The position numbers were made by a program, and so were the translations under genes. Of a stretch of 64,000 nucleotides of DNA, positions 34,540-42,182 are shown piece by piece (position 1 is the first letter of the stretch; each line of letters starts with the position of its first letter). The stretch lies in NCBI RefSeq assembly GCF_016793225.1, contig NZ_JAEUMN010000106.1:1-64000 (forward strand). The letters run 5' to 3'. The stretch is from Phenylobacterium sp. Its GTDB lineage: Bacteria > Pseudomonadota > Alphaproteobacteria > Caulobacterales > Caulobacteraceae. The notes under the pieces are model-generated. The model saw only the letters and a list, made by a program, of their open reading frames with translations. It was not told the origin of the DNA and searched no databases.

Positions 34540-36519
34540 TCAGAGCTCCAGGCCGTCGTCGGGATCGAGGGAAGCCTGACGCGCCACGCGGCGGAAGCGG
34601 GCCTGCTGCGCCTGGTCTTCGCCCGCGATCCCGTCGAACCCGTCGTCCTCGTCGTCCGGCTCCAGGAAGCTGAACTCCCGTGGGGGCGCAGGCGGCGTCT
34701 CGGCGTCCTCGAACAGCGGCGCAGGCTCCAGCCGCAAGCCCCCCTCCTCCGTCTCGCCGGCCGACGCGTGGCGCCGGGTCCGCATCGGCGGCGCCGGGAT
34801 CGGGGCGCATGCGCTCCAGTCGTCCGCGACCTTAGGCGGTGACGCGCCTGGCCTGGCAACTCCCACGCGCCGACGCAGCTCGGCGTCCTCGAAGTAGCGG
34901 ACCTTCTGCGCCCGGACCGGCGGCGCGCCCGAGACCATCACCAGTTCGTCGTTCGGCGGCAGTTGCATCATCTCGCCCGGCGTCAGCAGCGGCCGCGCGG
35001 TCTCCTGGCGCGACACCATCAGGTGGCCGAGCCACGGCGACAGCCGATGCCCCGCGTAGTTCTTCATCGCGCGCAGCTCGGTGGCGGTCCCCAGCGCGTC
35101 CGACACGCGCCTGGCGGTCCGCTCGTCATTGGTCGCGAAGCAGACCCGCACGTGGCAGTTGTCGAGGATGGCGTTGTTGGCGCCATAGGCCTTTTCGATC
35201 TGGTTCAGCGATTGGGCGATCAGGAAAGCCTTGAGGCCATAGCCGGCCATGAAGGCCAGCGCGCTCTCGAAGAAGTCGAGCCGCCCCAGCGCCGGGAACT
35301 CGTCCAGCATCAGCAGCGTGCGGTGCCGCCGGCCGCGGGCGGTCAGGTCCTCCGTCAGTCGCCGCCCGATCTGGTTGAGCACGAGGCGGATCAGCGGCTT
35401 GGTCCGGCTGATGTCGGAGGGCGGCACGACCAGATAAAGGGTCGAGGGCCGGTCACGGTCGACCAAGTCGGCGATCCGCCAGTCGCAGCGCCGGGTCACC
35501 TCGGCCACCACGGGATCGCGGTAAAGGCCCAGGAACGACATGGCCGTAGAGAGTACGCCTGAGCGTTCGTTCTCGCTCTTGTTCAGCAGCTCGCGGGCGG
35601 CGGAGGCGACCACGGGATGGGGGCCGTCGCCCAAGTGAGGCGTCGCCATCATCGCCCGCAAGGTCGCCTCGATCGGCCGACGCGGGTCCGACAGGAATGC
35701 GGCGACGCCCGCGAGGGTCTTGTCGGCCTCCGCGTAGAGGACGTGCAGGATCGCGCCGACCAGCAGGCTGTGGCTGGTCTTCTCCCAATGGGAGCGCCGC
35801 TCCAGAGCGCCCTCCGGGTCCACGAGGATGTCCGCCACGTTCTGGACGTCGCGCACCTCATTGGCGCCGCGGCGGACCTCAAGCAGCGGATTGTAGGCCG
35901 AGCTCTTCGGATTGGTCGGGTCGAAGAGCAGGACCCGGCCGATGCCGGCGCGGCAGGCCGAAGTCAGCTGCCAGTTCTCGCCCTTGATGTCGTGGACGAT
36001 GGCCGAGCCGGGCCAGGTGAGCAGCGACGGGACGACGAGGCCGACGCCCTTGCCGCTGCGCGTGGGCGCGAAGCAGAGGACGTGTTCGGGCCCGTCGTGC
36101 CGCAGGTAGGCGCCGCGCCACTTGCCCAGCACCACGCCGTCGTCGCCCAGCAGGCCTGCGGCCGCCACCTCACGGGGCTTTGCCCAGCGCGCCGAGCCGT
36201 AGGTGGTCACGTCATGGCTTTCCCGCGCCCGCCACACCGACAGCGCCATCGAGGCGACGGCGGCGACGCCCGCGCCGCTGCAGGCGATGATCGCGCCTTC
36301 CAGGAAGACGCCGGGCGCGTAGGCGTCGTAGGCGAACCACCACCAGAAGAAGGCGGGCAGCGGATAAACCCGCCACCCGGCGACGACGGCCCACGGCGCC
36401 CCGAGCTGCGGCTGGAACCCCAGACGCCAGGCGGTCCATTCCGTGGCGGCCCAGACGCCGGCCAGGATCAGGACGAAGACGAGCGCCAGTTGCGCCCACA
36501 TCACCTTGGTGCCAGTCAT
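34540..36519 (-). CDS. traG: Type IV coupling protein TraG (VirD4-like)
   Basis: 659 residues from the ATG at 36519 (GAGGAGGACGCC upstream). Two N-terminal membrane helices (about 8-28 and 50-75), Walker A FAPTRSGKGVGLVVPSLL (about 135-152), Walker B LLMLDEFPALGRLDFFE, and the family's DCHVRVCFATND and SDALGTATE motifs. It docks the relaxase-DNA complex to the mating channel. The acidic, Pro-rich C-terminal tail (about 560-659) is typical of substrate-binding tails. Relaxase, traG and copG follow each other within 10 bases. Confidence 0.95.
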   Translation of the reverse strand: MTGTKVMWAQLALVFVLILAGVWAATEWTAWRLGFQPQLGAPWAVVAGWRVYPLPAFFWWWFAYDAYAPGVFLEGAIIACSGAGVAAVASMALSVWRARESHDVTTYGSARWAKPREVAAAGLLGDDGVVLGKWRGAYLRHDGPEHVLCFAPTRSGKGVGLVVPSLLTWPGSAIVHDIKGENWQLTSACRAGIGRVLLFDPTNPKSSAYNPLLEVRRGANEVRDVQNVADILVDPEGALERRSHWEKTSHSLLVGAILHVLYAEADKTLAGVAAFLSDPRRPIEATLRAMMATPHLGDGPHPVVASAARELLNKSENERSGVLSTAMSFLGLYRDPVVAEVTRRCDWRIADLVDRDRPSTLYLVVPPSDISRTKPLIRLVLNQIGRRLTEDLTARGRRHRTLLMLDEFPALGRLDFFESALAFMAGYGLKAFLIAQSLNQIEKAYGANNAILDNCHVRVCFATNDERTARRVSDALGTATELRAMKNYAGHRLSPWLGHLMVSRQETARPLLTPGEMMQLPPNDELVMVSGAPPVRAQKVRYFEDAELRRRVGVARPGASPPKVADDWSACAPIPAPPMRTRRHASAGETEEGGLRLEPAPLFEDAETPPAPPREFSFLEPDDEDDGFDGIAGEDQAQQARFRRVARQASLDPDDGLEL

Positions 36520-36529
36520 GGCGTCCTCC

Positions 36530-38239
36530 TCATCGGCCGAGCCCGCGTTTCGGCGCGAAATTCCAGGCGATCCCCTGCCCCGGCCGCATGACGCCCTCGA
36601 TCCGTTGGCCCAGGTGGCGGTCCATGTCAGGCCGCCAGGGCACGAGGGTGAAGCCGAGCCCGTCCTCCAGCATCGCGAAGCGGCCTGAGGCCAAGTCGAG
36701 GCGCCGCGCATAGGTCCCGCTGACGGCGCCGTCGCCGGACACCGCCTGGCGCGTGCGTCCCGTCTCCTGCGCCAGCCGTTCGGCGACCCCGGCCAGTTCG
36801 TCGGCGCGCAGGGTCTCCAGCAGGTCGCGGGCGAAGATCCAGCGGGCGCCGGCGCGCCGCGCCAGGCCTCGTCCGGCCAGATGGTCGGCGCGCTGGGAGA
36901 GTGCGTCACGGACCTCGTCGGCGAACCCGCCCGATCCCAGGCTGTCCGGCCGCGTCCCGACCAGTTGCCGGTCCAGCCAGGTCGCGCCGTCGGCACGCAC
37001 CTGGGCCTGGAGGTCCAGGTCCGATCGCACATGCAGGATCGTGCGCGATCGACGCTCTCCCCACGTCTGGCTCCGCACCTCCACCATGGCGCCGATCGGC
37101 GCATCCCCGGCGTGGTCCAGGTCGCCCAGACGCACGTGGTGCGGCCGACCATCGAGCCCCTCGATCACGGCGTAGGCGCTGCCGCGCAGTTCGTCGTCCA
37201 GACCTCGGGCCGAGAGACGTCCAACAACGCCGGCCTCGCCATCCAGAACCGCACGCGACAGATCCGGCTCGCCACGGCGGCTGAGCGCCTTGTGCAGCCG
37301 GGCGATGACGTCCTGCTGTTGGCCGAGGGCGCGGAGCGTCGGCTCGGCGTCCGGCGCGAGCCGCCAACGGCCGGGCCGCCGCTCGTCCGCGAGGCCCAGG
37401 CGTCCGAGCCTCTGCAGCCGCCCGACCCGACCGCTGTGGAGCGGATCGCGCCCCTCGCCCCGCCGGACGTCGACCAACCCCTCCTCGCCGATGCTGCGGG
37501 CCAGGCTGCGGTCGAGCGGTGTCCAGCGGTCGGCGTCGATCTGCGCCTGCAGCTGGCGCCGGATCTCGAGGTCCGTGCGCGGTCCGAGTTCGAGCTCCAC
37601 GAGCTGGCCGGCCCGCGCCCGAAGTCCCGCCGCGATGTAGTCGCGCGAGATGACGAGGTCCGCGCCTTGGTCGGTGCGGCCGCGCACGAGGATGTGCAGG
37701 TGCGGATGGGCGGTGTTCCAGTGGTCGACCGCCACCCAGTCGAGCCGCGTGCCGAGGTCCGTCTCGGCCTGGCGCATCAGATCGCGGGTGTAGGCCTTCA
37801 GGTCGTGTAAGCGCTCGGCATCGTCGGGTGAGACGATGAAGCGGAAGTGGTGTCGGTCGCCCTGGCAGCGTTCGGCAAACGACGCGCCGTCCGCCTCGTC
37901 CCCCGCCGCGTCGAACAACCGGCCGCGGTCGCCCTCCTGGGTGACGCCCTCGCGCTGCAGGTATTGCAGATGGCGGAACAAGGGCGCGCGTCCCGGGCCG
38001 GCGCGCACGATCCTCGCCTTCACGACCGCACCGCGGGTGCTGCCGAACGGCGCGGCCGGCGCGGCCCGCAGGCTTGCAGCCCGACCCCGGCCGAACGTCG
38101 AGTTCCGGCTGCTCCCACGGCGCAGGAGGCCGCCGGCACGCTGCGCCGCGGCGAGCGCCTGGCCGACGAAGGTCTTGGTCCCGCCGGAGGGCCGCGAGCG
38201 GATCCGCCCGATCCGCAGCTGGAAGTCGTCCTCGCTCAT
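36530..38239 (-). CDS. rlxS: VirD2-like relaxase with DUF3363 domain
   Basis: 569 residues from the ATG at 38239 (MSEDDFQLRIGRIRS, the usual family start; an in-frame TTG lies at 38293). The relaxase fold covers about 70-200: RHHFRFIVSPDDAERLHDLKAYTRDLMRQ, then DWVAVDHWNTAHPHLHILVRG, the HxHxH-type metal site. DUF3363 occupies the C-terminal two thirds. It should nick at oriT, stay covalently bound to the 5' end and lead DNA through TraG. The name rlxS follows ICEMlSymR7A-type elements. Confidence 0.93.
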   Translation of the reverse strand: MSEDDFQLRIGRIRSRPSGGTKTFVGQALAAAQRAGGLLRRGSSRNSTFGRGRAASLRAAPAAPFGSTRGAVVKARIVRAGPGRAPLFRHLQYLQREGVTQEGDRGRLFDAAGDEADGASFAERCQGDRHHFRFIVSPDDAERLHDLKAYTRDLMRQAETDLGTRLDWVAVDHWNTAHPHLHILVRGRTDQGADLVISRDYIAAGLRARAGQLVELELGPRTDLEIRRQLQAQIDADRWTPLDRSLARSIGEEGLVDVRRGEGRDPLHSGRVGRLQRLGRLGLADERRPGRWRLAPDAEPTLRALGQQQDVIARLHKALSRRGEPDLSRAVLDGEAGVVGRLSARGLDDELRGSAYAVIEGLDGRPHHVRLGDLDHAGDAPIGAMVEVRSQTWGERRSRTILHVRSDLDLQAQVRADGATWLDRQLVGTRPDSLGSGGFADEVRDALSQRADHLAGRGLARRAGARWIFARDLLETLRADELAGVAERLAQETGRTRQAVSGDGAVSGTYARRLDLASGRFAMLEDGLGFTLVPWRPDMDRHLGQRIEGVMRPGQGIAWNFAPKRGLGR

Positions 38240-38370
38240 GGCCGCGAGCGCCGCGAGGTGCGAAAAGCGGTGTGAGCCCAGGGACTTGCCCAAAGCCGCA
38301 CCTCGCGACCTGCCGACGCAGCTCGCGCGAAGTCACTGAAATCGTTGTCCTTCCCCACCCCCAGACCGGG

Positions 38371-38400
38371 CCGCACCTCGCGGCTTTTATCCTGCCATCG
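38371..38400 (+). other. oriT: Origin of transfer (nic region), predicted
   Basis: TATCCTGC at 38388-38395 matches the nic consensus of IncP plasmids and T-DNA borders (YATCCTG|Y; the border core TATCCTGCCA is matched in full). Just upstream is a perfect hairpin GCCGC-ACCTC-GCGGC (38370-38384). The site lies in the non-coding gap upstream of the VirD2-type relaxase gene, the expected place. Nicking after G38394 would make the right-hand part of the element the leading region, with the tra/trb genes entering last. Confidence 0.7.
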
Positions 38401-38471
38401 GTCCATCTTTCGGGGGATCACCGCCGAACCTGCGACAGAGCATCCTAAGGCGCGATGGGTGGCGCACAGGA

Positions 38472-39152
38472 TCATGGCGCCCGCCGCCCCTCGCCGAGCC
38501 TAACGAACAGCCCGGAGTCGCCCGCTGTGGATGGGGAGTTTGCAATCCCCGAGGGCTCCGTCGATGGATTGCGAACTGAGGCCCCGAGGCTCACGAAGAT
38601 CGTCGGCCGAGGCGCTTCAGGCGCCGGCGCCAACACGCTGCCGATCGCGTCTCCCGTCACCGACGGCGACAGCTTGGCGACGTAGGCCCGGGTCGCCAAG
38701 GGGAGCGGCCTGCCGTCTGTGACGTGCTGCAGATACCAGGCCGGACCCGCATTGTAGGCCGCGAGGAAGCCCGGCGCGCCGAAACGGTCGTACATCTCCC
38801 GCAGGTACGCCGCGCCGGCCATGACGTTGTCGCGCGGTTGATAAGGGTCTGCGCCCAGGCCGTAGCGGACCCGCAGGTCTGCGTAGGTCCCGGGCATGAC
38901 CTGCATCAGCCCCATCGCGCCCGCAGGACTGAGCGCGCTTGGCTGGTAGGCGCTCTCCACCCCCATCACCGCGTGAATCCAGCGCTCGGGGATCTCGAAC
39001 CGGCGCGACGCCTCGGCAACCAGGATACGCCAGTCGACGCCGCCCCGGCCTGCGCCCTGCGCGGCGGCCGGCGTGACCAGGGACAACGTCAGGAGAACCC
39101 CTGCCCCAACACGCGGCCAGCGTGCCGTCGTGCTCGCGGCCGTCCAGGGCAA
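38472..39152 (-). CDS. Conjugation-associated lytic transglycosylase
   Basis: SLT-type muramidase that opens peptidoglycan for the mating channel. The catalytic Glu is in MGVESAYQPSALSPAGAMGLMQVMPGTY; GGAAYLREM/FGAPGFLAAYNAGP completes the family fold. A hydrophobic signal sequence ends in VTPAAAQG. No ATG precedes the signal closely: I use TTG 39150-39152 (226 aa); an ATG at 39293 inside traF would add about 47 residues that do not look like a signal. The last ~40 residues are disordered. Confidence 0.82.
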   Translation of the reverse strand: MPWTAASTTARWPRVGAGVLLTLSLVTPAAAQGAGRGGVDWRILVAEASRRFEIPERWIHAVMGVESAYQPSALSPAGAMGLMQVMPGTYADLRVRYGLGADPYQPRDNVMAGAAYLREMYDRFGAPGFLAAYNAGPAWYLQHVTDGRPLPLATRAYVAKLSPSVTGDAIGSVLAPAPEAPRPTIFVSLGASVRNPSTEPSGIANSPSTAGDSGLFVRLGEGRRAP

Positions 39153-39245
39153 GGCGCTGGCGCGCCGGCCTGACGGCCGCCTTGGACCGCCGCTCCGCGC
39201 GTCGGCGCGATGAGAGGTGGTCGGGACGAAGGCGCGGCCGTCATT

Positions 39246-39265
39246 CTTTGTTCGATCGAACAAAG
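39246..39265. promoter_or_regulatory. Perfect 20-base palindrome between traF and transglycosylase gene
   Basis: CTTTGTTCGATCGAACAAAG is a perfect palindrome in the short space after the traF stop (39283). It is AT-richer than its surroundings and could be an operator for a dimeric regulator or a local terminator. It contains GTTC-N4-GAAC, not the GTTC-N7-GTTC of alphaproteobacterial LexA. Confidence 0.5.
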
Positions 39266-39282
39266 GCGCTGCACAAAGAGGA

Positions 39283-39792
39283 TCAAGGAACATCGCGGGA
39301 GTCTCCGAAGAGCCAGAGCGGATCGGCTCGAGCCACGACGGTGCGTCGCGGCAGGGCGCCGAAGTAGCGGCCGTCCAGCGAGCCGGCGGCCGGGTTGAGG
39401 ACGAAGACCTCGTCGGCCGTGAGCGCATGGCAGCCTGTCCAGACGGGCAGTGGGCGACCGAACCGGTCGCGGGTTTCCGCCATCGCGATGAGCGCGCCAT
39501 CGCGCGTGACATGGCCGCCGTGACGGCAGATGACGCTCGGCGACAGCGCCGCCACCCGCTTCAGGAGGAGCGCCCCGTCCGGCACGAACCCCGACGCATC
39601 GAGCCAGGCGGCGAGGCGCCGCGGCGGACGCAGGGCGACCAGGTCGCCGACCGCCAAGGCGCCAGGGTCGTGCAAGACATAGAAGCCGATCGGCGCACTG
39701 GCCGTGGTGTTCCACAGCAGGCGCGGCGGCGCCGGGACGAACAAGGCCGCGACGGCGACCGGAGCGATCCAGAGGCTCCAGGGCGGGCTCAT
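39283..39792 (-). CDS. traF: Conjugative signal peptidase TraF (S26 family)
   Basis: 169 residues. One N-terminal membrane helix, then the S26 catalytic Ser in TTASAPIGFYVL and Lys in GALLLKRVAAL, with the GDLVALRPP box between. RP4 TraF matures and cyclises the pilin TrbC, which suits the complete trb operon nearby. The ATG at 39792 overlaps the DUF2840 stop. Confidence 0.9.
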   Translation of the reverse strand: MSPPWSLWIAPVAVAALFVPAPPRLLWNTTASAPIGFYVLHDPGALAVGDLVALRPPRRLAAWLDASGFVPDGALLLKRVAALSPSVICRHGGHVTRDGALIAMAETRDRFGRPLPVWTGCHALTADEVFVLNPAAGSLDGRYFGALPRRTVVARADPLWLFGDSRDVP

Positions 39793-40298
39793 GGCGCACC
39801 CAGCTCGCAGCGCTGCCGCCACGCGCGATGGCGCAGCGGTGTGTAGGGCTCGGGCTCTGCGCGCGCGCTCAGCCGGTTATGGACCTGCCGCCAATGGTCG
39901 GGCGCGACCTCCCTCGCCTCGAGCTCGAGCCGCTCGATGGCGTCGATCGCGGCGAGCACGCGCTGGACCCGCGGCCAGCCGGCGATGCGAAGCAGCAAGC
40001 GCCCGCCGGGGTGCACGCCGGGCGTGGTGGCGTACGCCGAACCGGCGTCGACGGTCTGCACGATGACGATCCGTGACGCGACGGTCCCGCGGTCGCCGGC
40101 CTGCCAGCGGACGAAGGCGAAGACGCTGCCGGGCGCGAAGCCCAGTCGGCGTCGGCGTCGGTCCAGGATGTGTTCGGCGACCGGCGCGCCGAAGCGGATC
40201 CAGTGTTCGATCCGGCCCTCGTACCAGACGAGGTCGACCCAGGTGAGATCGCCACGGTCCGCTCCGACGCCGCCGCTCAGCGGCGCGTGCGGGGACAT
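39789..40298 (-). CDS. DUF2840 family protein
   Basis: 169 residues (TWVDLVWYEGRIEHWIRFG...DRRRRRLGFAPGSVFAFVRW) matching DUF2840, a family known mainly from alphaproteobacterial ICEs between the excisionase and traF genes. No catalytic motif is evident; function unknown. It sits 12 bases after the AlpA/RdfS-like gene and overlaps traF by 4 bases. Confidence 0.88.
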   Translation of the reverse strand: MSPHAPLSGGVGADRGDLTWVDLVWYEGRIEHWIRFGAPVAEHILDRRRRRLGFAPGSVFAFVRWQAGDRGTVASRIVIVQTVDAGSAYATTPGVHPGGRLLLRIAGWPRVQRVLAAIDAIERLELEAREVAPDHWRQVHNRLSARAEPEPYTPLRHRAWRQRCELGAP

Positions 40299-40310
40299 GG
40301 AATATCTCCG

Positions 40311-40580
40311 TCAGCGCGCCGCGAAGGTGCGAGCCTCGCCCATCGGGCGGGCCGGATGGACGGTATCGTGGCCTGGGTCGTCGGTCGCGCGGCGGACGCC
40401 GCGATGGGCCCACGCCTGCAGGTCGGAGACCGAATAGATCACCCGGCCGCCGATCTTCGAGTAGGTCGGCCCCGTGCCGTAGGTGCGGTGTTTCTCCAGC
40501 GTGCGGCCGGAGATGCCGAGGAAGCGGGCCGCTTCCGGCGTGCGCAGGTAGCGCGGAGGGATGGGCGTCGGTTCGACCAT
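40311..40580 (-). CDS. rdfS: AlpA/RdfS-like excisionase
   Basis: 89 residues; PPRYLRTPEAARFLGISGRTLEKHRTYGTGPTYSKIGGRVIYSVSDLQAWA is the winged-helix domain of the AlpA/MerR-like excisionase group. In ICEMlSymR7A the recombination directionality factor RdfS occupies this place, ahead of traF and the relaxase gene, and drives excision. Assignment here rests on fold and gene order. Confidence 0.78.
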   Translation of the reverse strand: MVEPTPIPPRYLRTPEAARFLGISGRTLEKHRTYGTGPTYSKIGGRVIYSVSDLQAWAHRGVRRATDDPGHDTVHPARPMGEARTFAAR

Positions 40581-40705
40581 GGCGTCGGGCTCCAGGGGGT
40601 CTTGCGGAAGCGGTCGGCCAGGACCGCGGACACCTGGACACCGTGGCGAAGGGCGCTGGCGTAGGGGGATGGCGGAAACGCGCGCGCGCGAATTCGCCAC
40701 CCCGA
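40581..40705. promoter_or_regulatory. Probable rdfS promoter region
   Basis: 125 non-coding bases between the FseA-like gene end and the rdfS-like start. By analogy with ICEMlSymR7A this is where FseA would activate excisionase transcription. I see no clear -35/-10 pair; a CG-repeat stretch (CGCGCGCGCG, 40681-40690) is the only notable feature. Confidence 0.35.
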
Positions 40706-41471
40706 TCAGTCGGGCGGACGCCGCAGCAAGCGCCGGTAGTCGCCATCGACGAAGGCCTGGCCGGCGCGCACCAGGCGGATCGCCGAGTCCCGCAGGGACG
40801 AGGTCCGCCAGCACTCGCTGGCGACGCGGGCCGCGCCATAGAGCCGTTCCGCGAGCGTTCGATAGCTGGCGCCGGACTCGTGCTGGTCCAGCGCCCAAAG
40901 GCTCGCCTGCGCGCGCTTCAGACGCGCGTCGAACCGCAACGGCGTCGCGCGCCCGGTGCTGACGAAGCGCCAGAACTGCAGCACCGCGCTGGTGTCCCCG
41001 ACGGTCGAAGCGCCGAGCGGAACAACGCACGCCACCGCACCGCCGCGCGGGATGGGCGTCGGCATCCAGAGCCGGTGCTGCGACTTAGGCGCGGTCAACA
41101 GCCCGTGCACGCCGTCGTCTCCCGTCTGCTCCCGATAGCCGGCGCGCCAGCGCTCGGGTTCGTAGCGGAAGCTCGTCGGGGCGCCCTCGCCTGCGGGCGT
41201 CAGGACGACCGTGCGCGGATCAACATCAGGCCGCCAGTAGACCGGCTGGCGGTCTGCGGCGAGTGTCGGGTCGGCGGCGAAAGCTCAGCCCCCAGCGGGC
41301 CCACGGCGCCGGTCCGGCGCACGCGGGGCCGCCGGAGGCTGACTCCAGGGCTTTGGCGAAGTCAGCGCGATAGTCGGGATTGCGCCGCAGGAACTCCCAC
41401 GCGAGATCGGTCGCGGAACAGCCCTTCAGGGCCTCGTAGCGTTCGTCTGAACGCCACGTTTCGGTACTCAC
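40706..41471 (-). CDS. fseA: FseA-like excision activator (DUF6499-DUF2285), split by +1 frameshift
   Basis: Two overlapping reading frames encode one protein. Frame A starts at GTG 41471 (GGGAGG upstream; MSTETWRSDERYEALKG...AWEFLRRNPDYRADF, the DUF6499 domain) and hits a TGA at 41226. After +1 slippage at UUU-C (41282-41279) the reading continues as AADPTLAADRQPVYWRPD...TVVLTPAG and then through the DUF2285 domain to TGA 40706, giving about 254 aa. In ICEMlSymR7A the activator FseA is made by exactly this UUU-to-UUC +1 slippage and activates rdfS. A mutation or sequencing error is the alternative. Confidence 0.72.
41277..41282 (-). promoter_or_regulatory. Candidate programmed +1 frameshift site
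   Basis: Minus-strand codons ...CTG AGC UUU CGC... The Phe-tRNA (anticodon GAA) can slip from UUU onto UUC. A G-run (TGGGGG) about 6 bases upstream could act as an internal anti-SD site, as in prfB. The surrounding WGLSF residues correspond to the conserved motif at the shift site of DUF6499 proteins. Confidence 0.6.
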
Positions 41472-41574
41472 GGCGCGCCTCCCTCGTCGAGCACGCGCCC
41501 CCACAGCGAGGCTCATTAACGAATCAGAACATCGGGTACGCAAGCCGAAAGTTGACCCTGCGTCAGGCCAAGCT

Positions 41575-41832
41575 TCAGTTCTTACGAAGTAAGTCCGCGT
41601 AGCCGCCGTCGCGCATCCATTTGGCCCGCGCCAGATGGCTGGAATGCATCACCTGCGCCCGCTCGAAGTCCCGGCCCGGGTCGACGCCCAGCACCAAGCT
41701 TGCCACCTCTCGCCAGTCGGCGCCGGCTTCATCGGCGTCCAGCAGACGCAGATAGGTGACCGCGTGGTCGCGGTCGTAATCCGTCAGGCTGCTCTCCTGC
41801 GGCGCGCGGATGCGAAACTCGGGACCGCCCAT
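41575..41832 (-). CDS. Small ICE regulatory protein, QseM candidate
   Basis: 85 residues (LTDYDRDHAVTYLRLLDADEAGADWREVASLVLGVDPGRDFERAQVMHSSHLARAKWMRDGGYADLL). Proteins with this pattern recur next to DUF6499-DUF2285 activators in alphaproteobacterial ICEs. In ICEMlSymR7A the antiactivator QseM, which binds FseA, occupies a comparable regulatory locus together with an XRE-type partner. The match to QseM is inferred from size and neighbourhood, not from a recognised motif. Confidence 0.55.
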   Translation of the reverse strand: MGGPEFRIRAPQESSLTDYDRDHAVTYLRLLDADEAGADWREVASLVLGVDPGRDFERAQVMHSSHLARAKWMRDGGYADLLRKN

Positions 41833-41887
41833 CGCGCGACCTTAAGCTCGCCTCTGAGGCGACCCAAGAAGCCGCAGGTTGCGTTGC

Positions 41888-42096
41888 TCAATCGCTCGCG
41901 AAAAGGACGCCGGGCGCGACGTCCAGCGCCTGGGCGAGGCGTTCGATGACGTCCACGAGGCAGCGTACTCCTCGCGCTCCAGGGAGCTGAGATAGTTGGC
42001 GGTGATGTCGGCACGCGCGGCAAGCTCCTCCTGAGACAGGCTCTGGGCCTGACGCAACCGGCGTAAGTTCCGGGCGAGGAGCGCTCGCAGACTCAT
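41888..42096 (-). pseudogene. XRE-family regulator broken by a frameshift
   Basis: From ATG 42096 one frame reads MSLRALLARNLRRLRQAQSLSQEELAARADITANYLSSLEREEYAAS, a Cro/CI-type helix-turn-helix. The expected continuation (LVDVIERLAQALDVAPGVLFASD, stop at 41888) is in another frame. Restoring one base near 41957-41962 (for example a lost G in TCG-TGG) rebuilds a 69-residue XRE protein. No slippery sequence is evident, so this is either a true mutation or a sequence error. It would be the QseC-like controller of the ICE switch. Confidence 0.7.
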
Positions 42097-42132
42097 GTCT
42101 GCGAGGCGACCGCCCGCGGCGCCGGCGCTCCA

Positions 42133-42146
42133 CCAAGTATACTTGG
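42133..42146. promoter_or_regulatory. Perfect palindromic operator upstream of XRE gene
   Basis: CCAAGTATACTTGG is a perfect 14-base palindrome 37 bases before the XRE start codon, and AT-rich in a GC-rich setting. XRE controllers of this kind bind such dyads and regulate their own promoter. It lies in the gap between ArdC and the XRE gene. Confidence 0.6.
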
Positions 42147-42182
42147 AATTCAGGCGCCGGCGCGACGGGCGATGGGCGGCCG

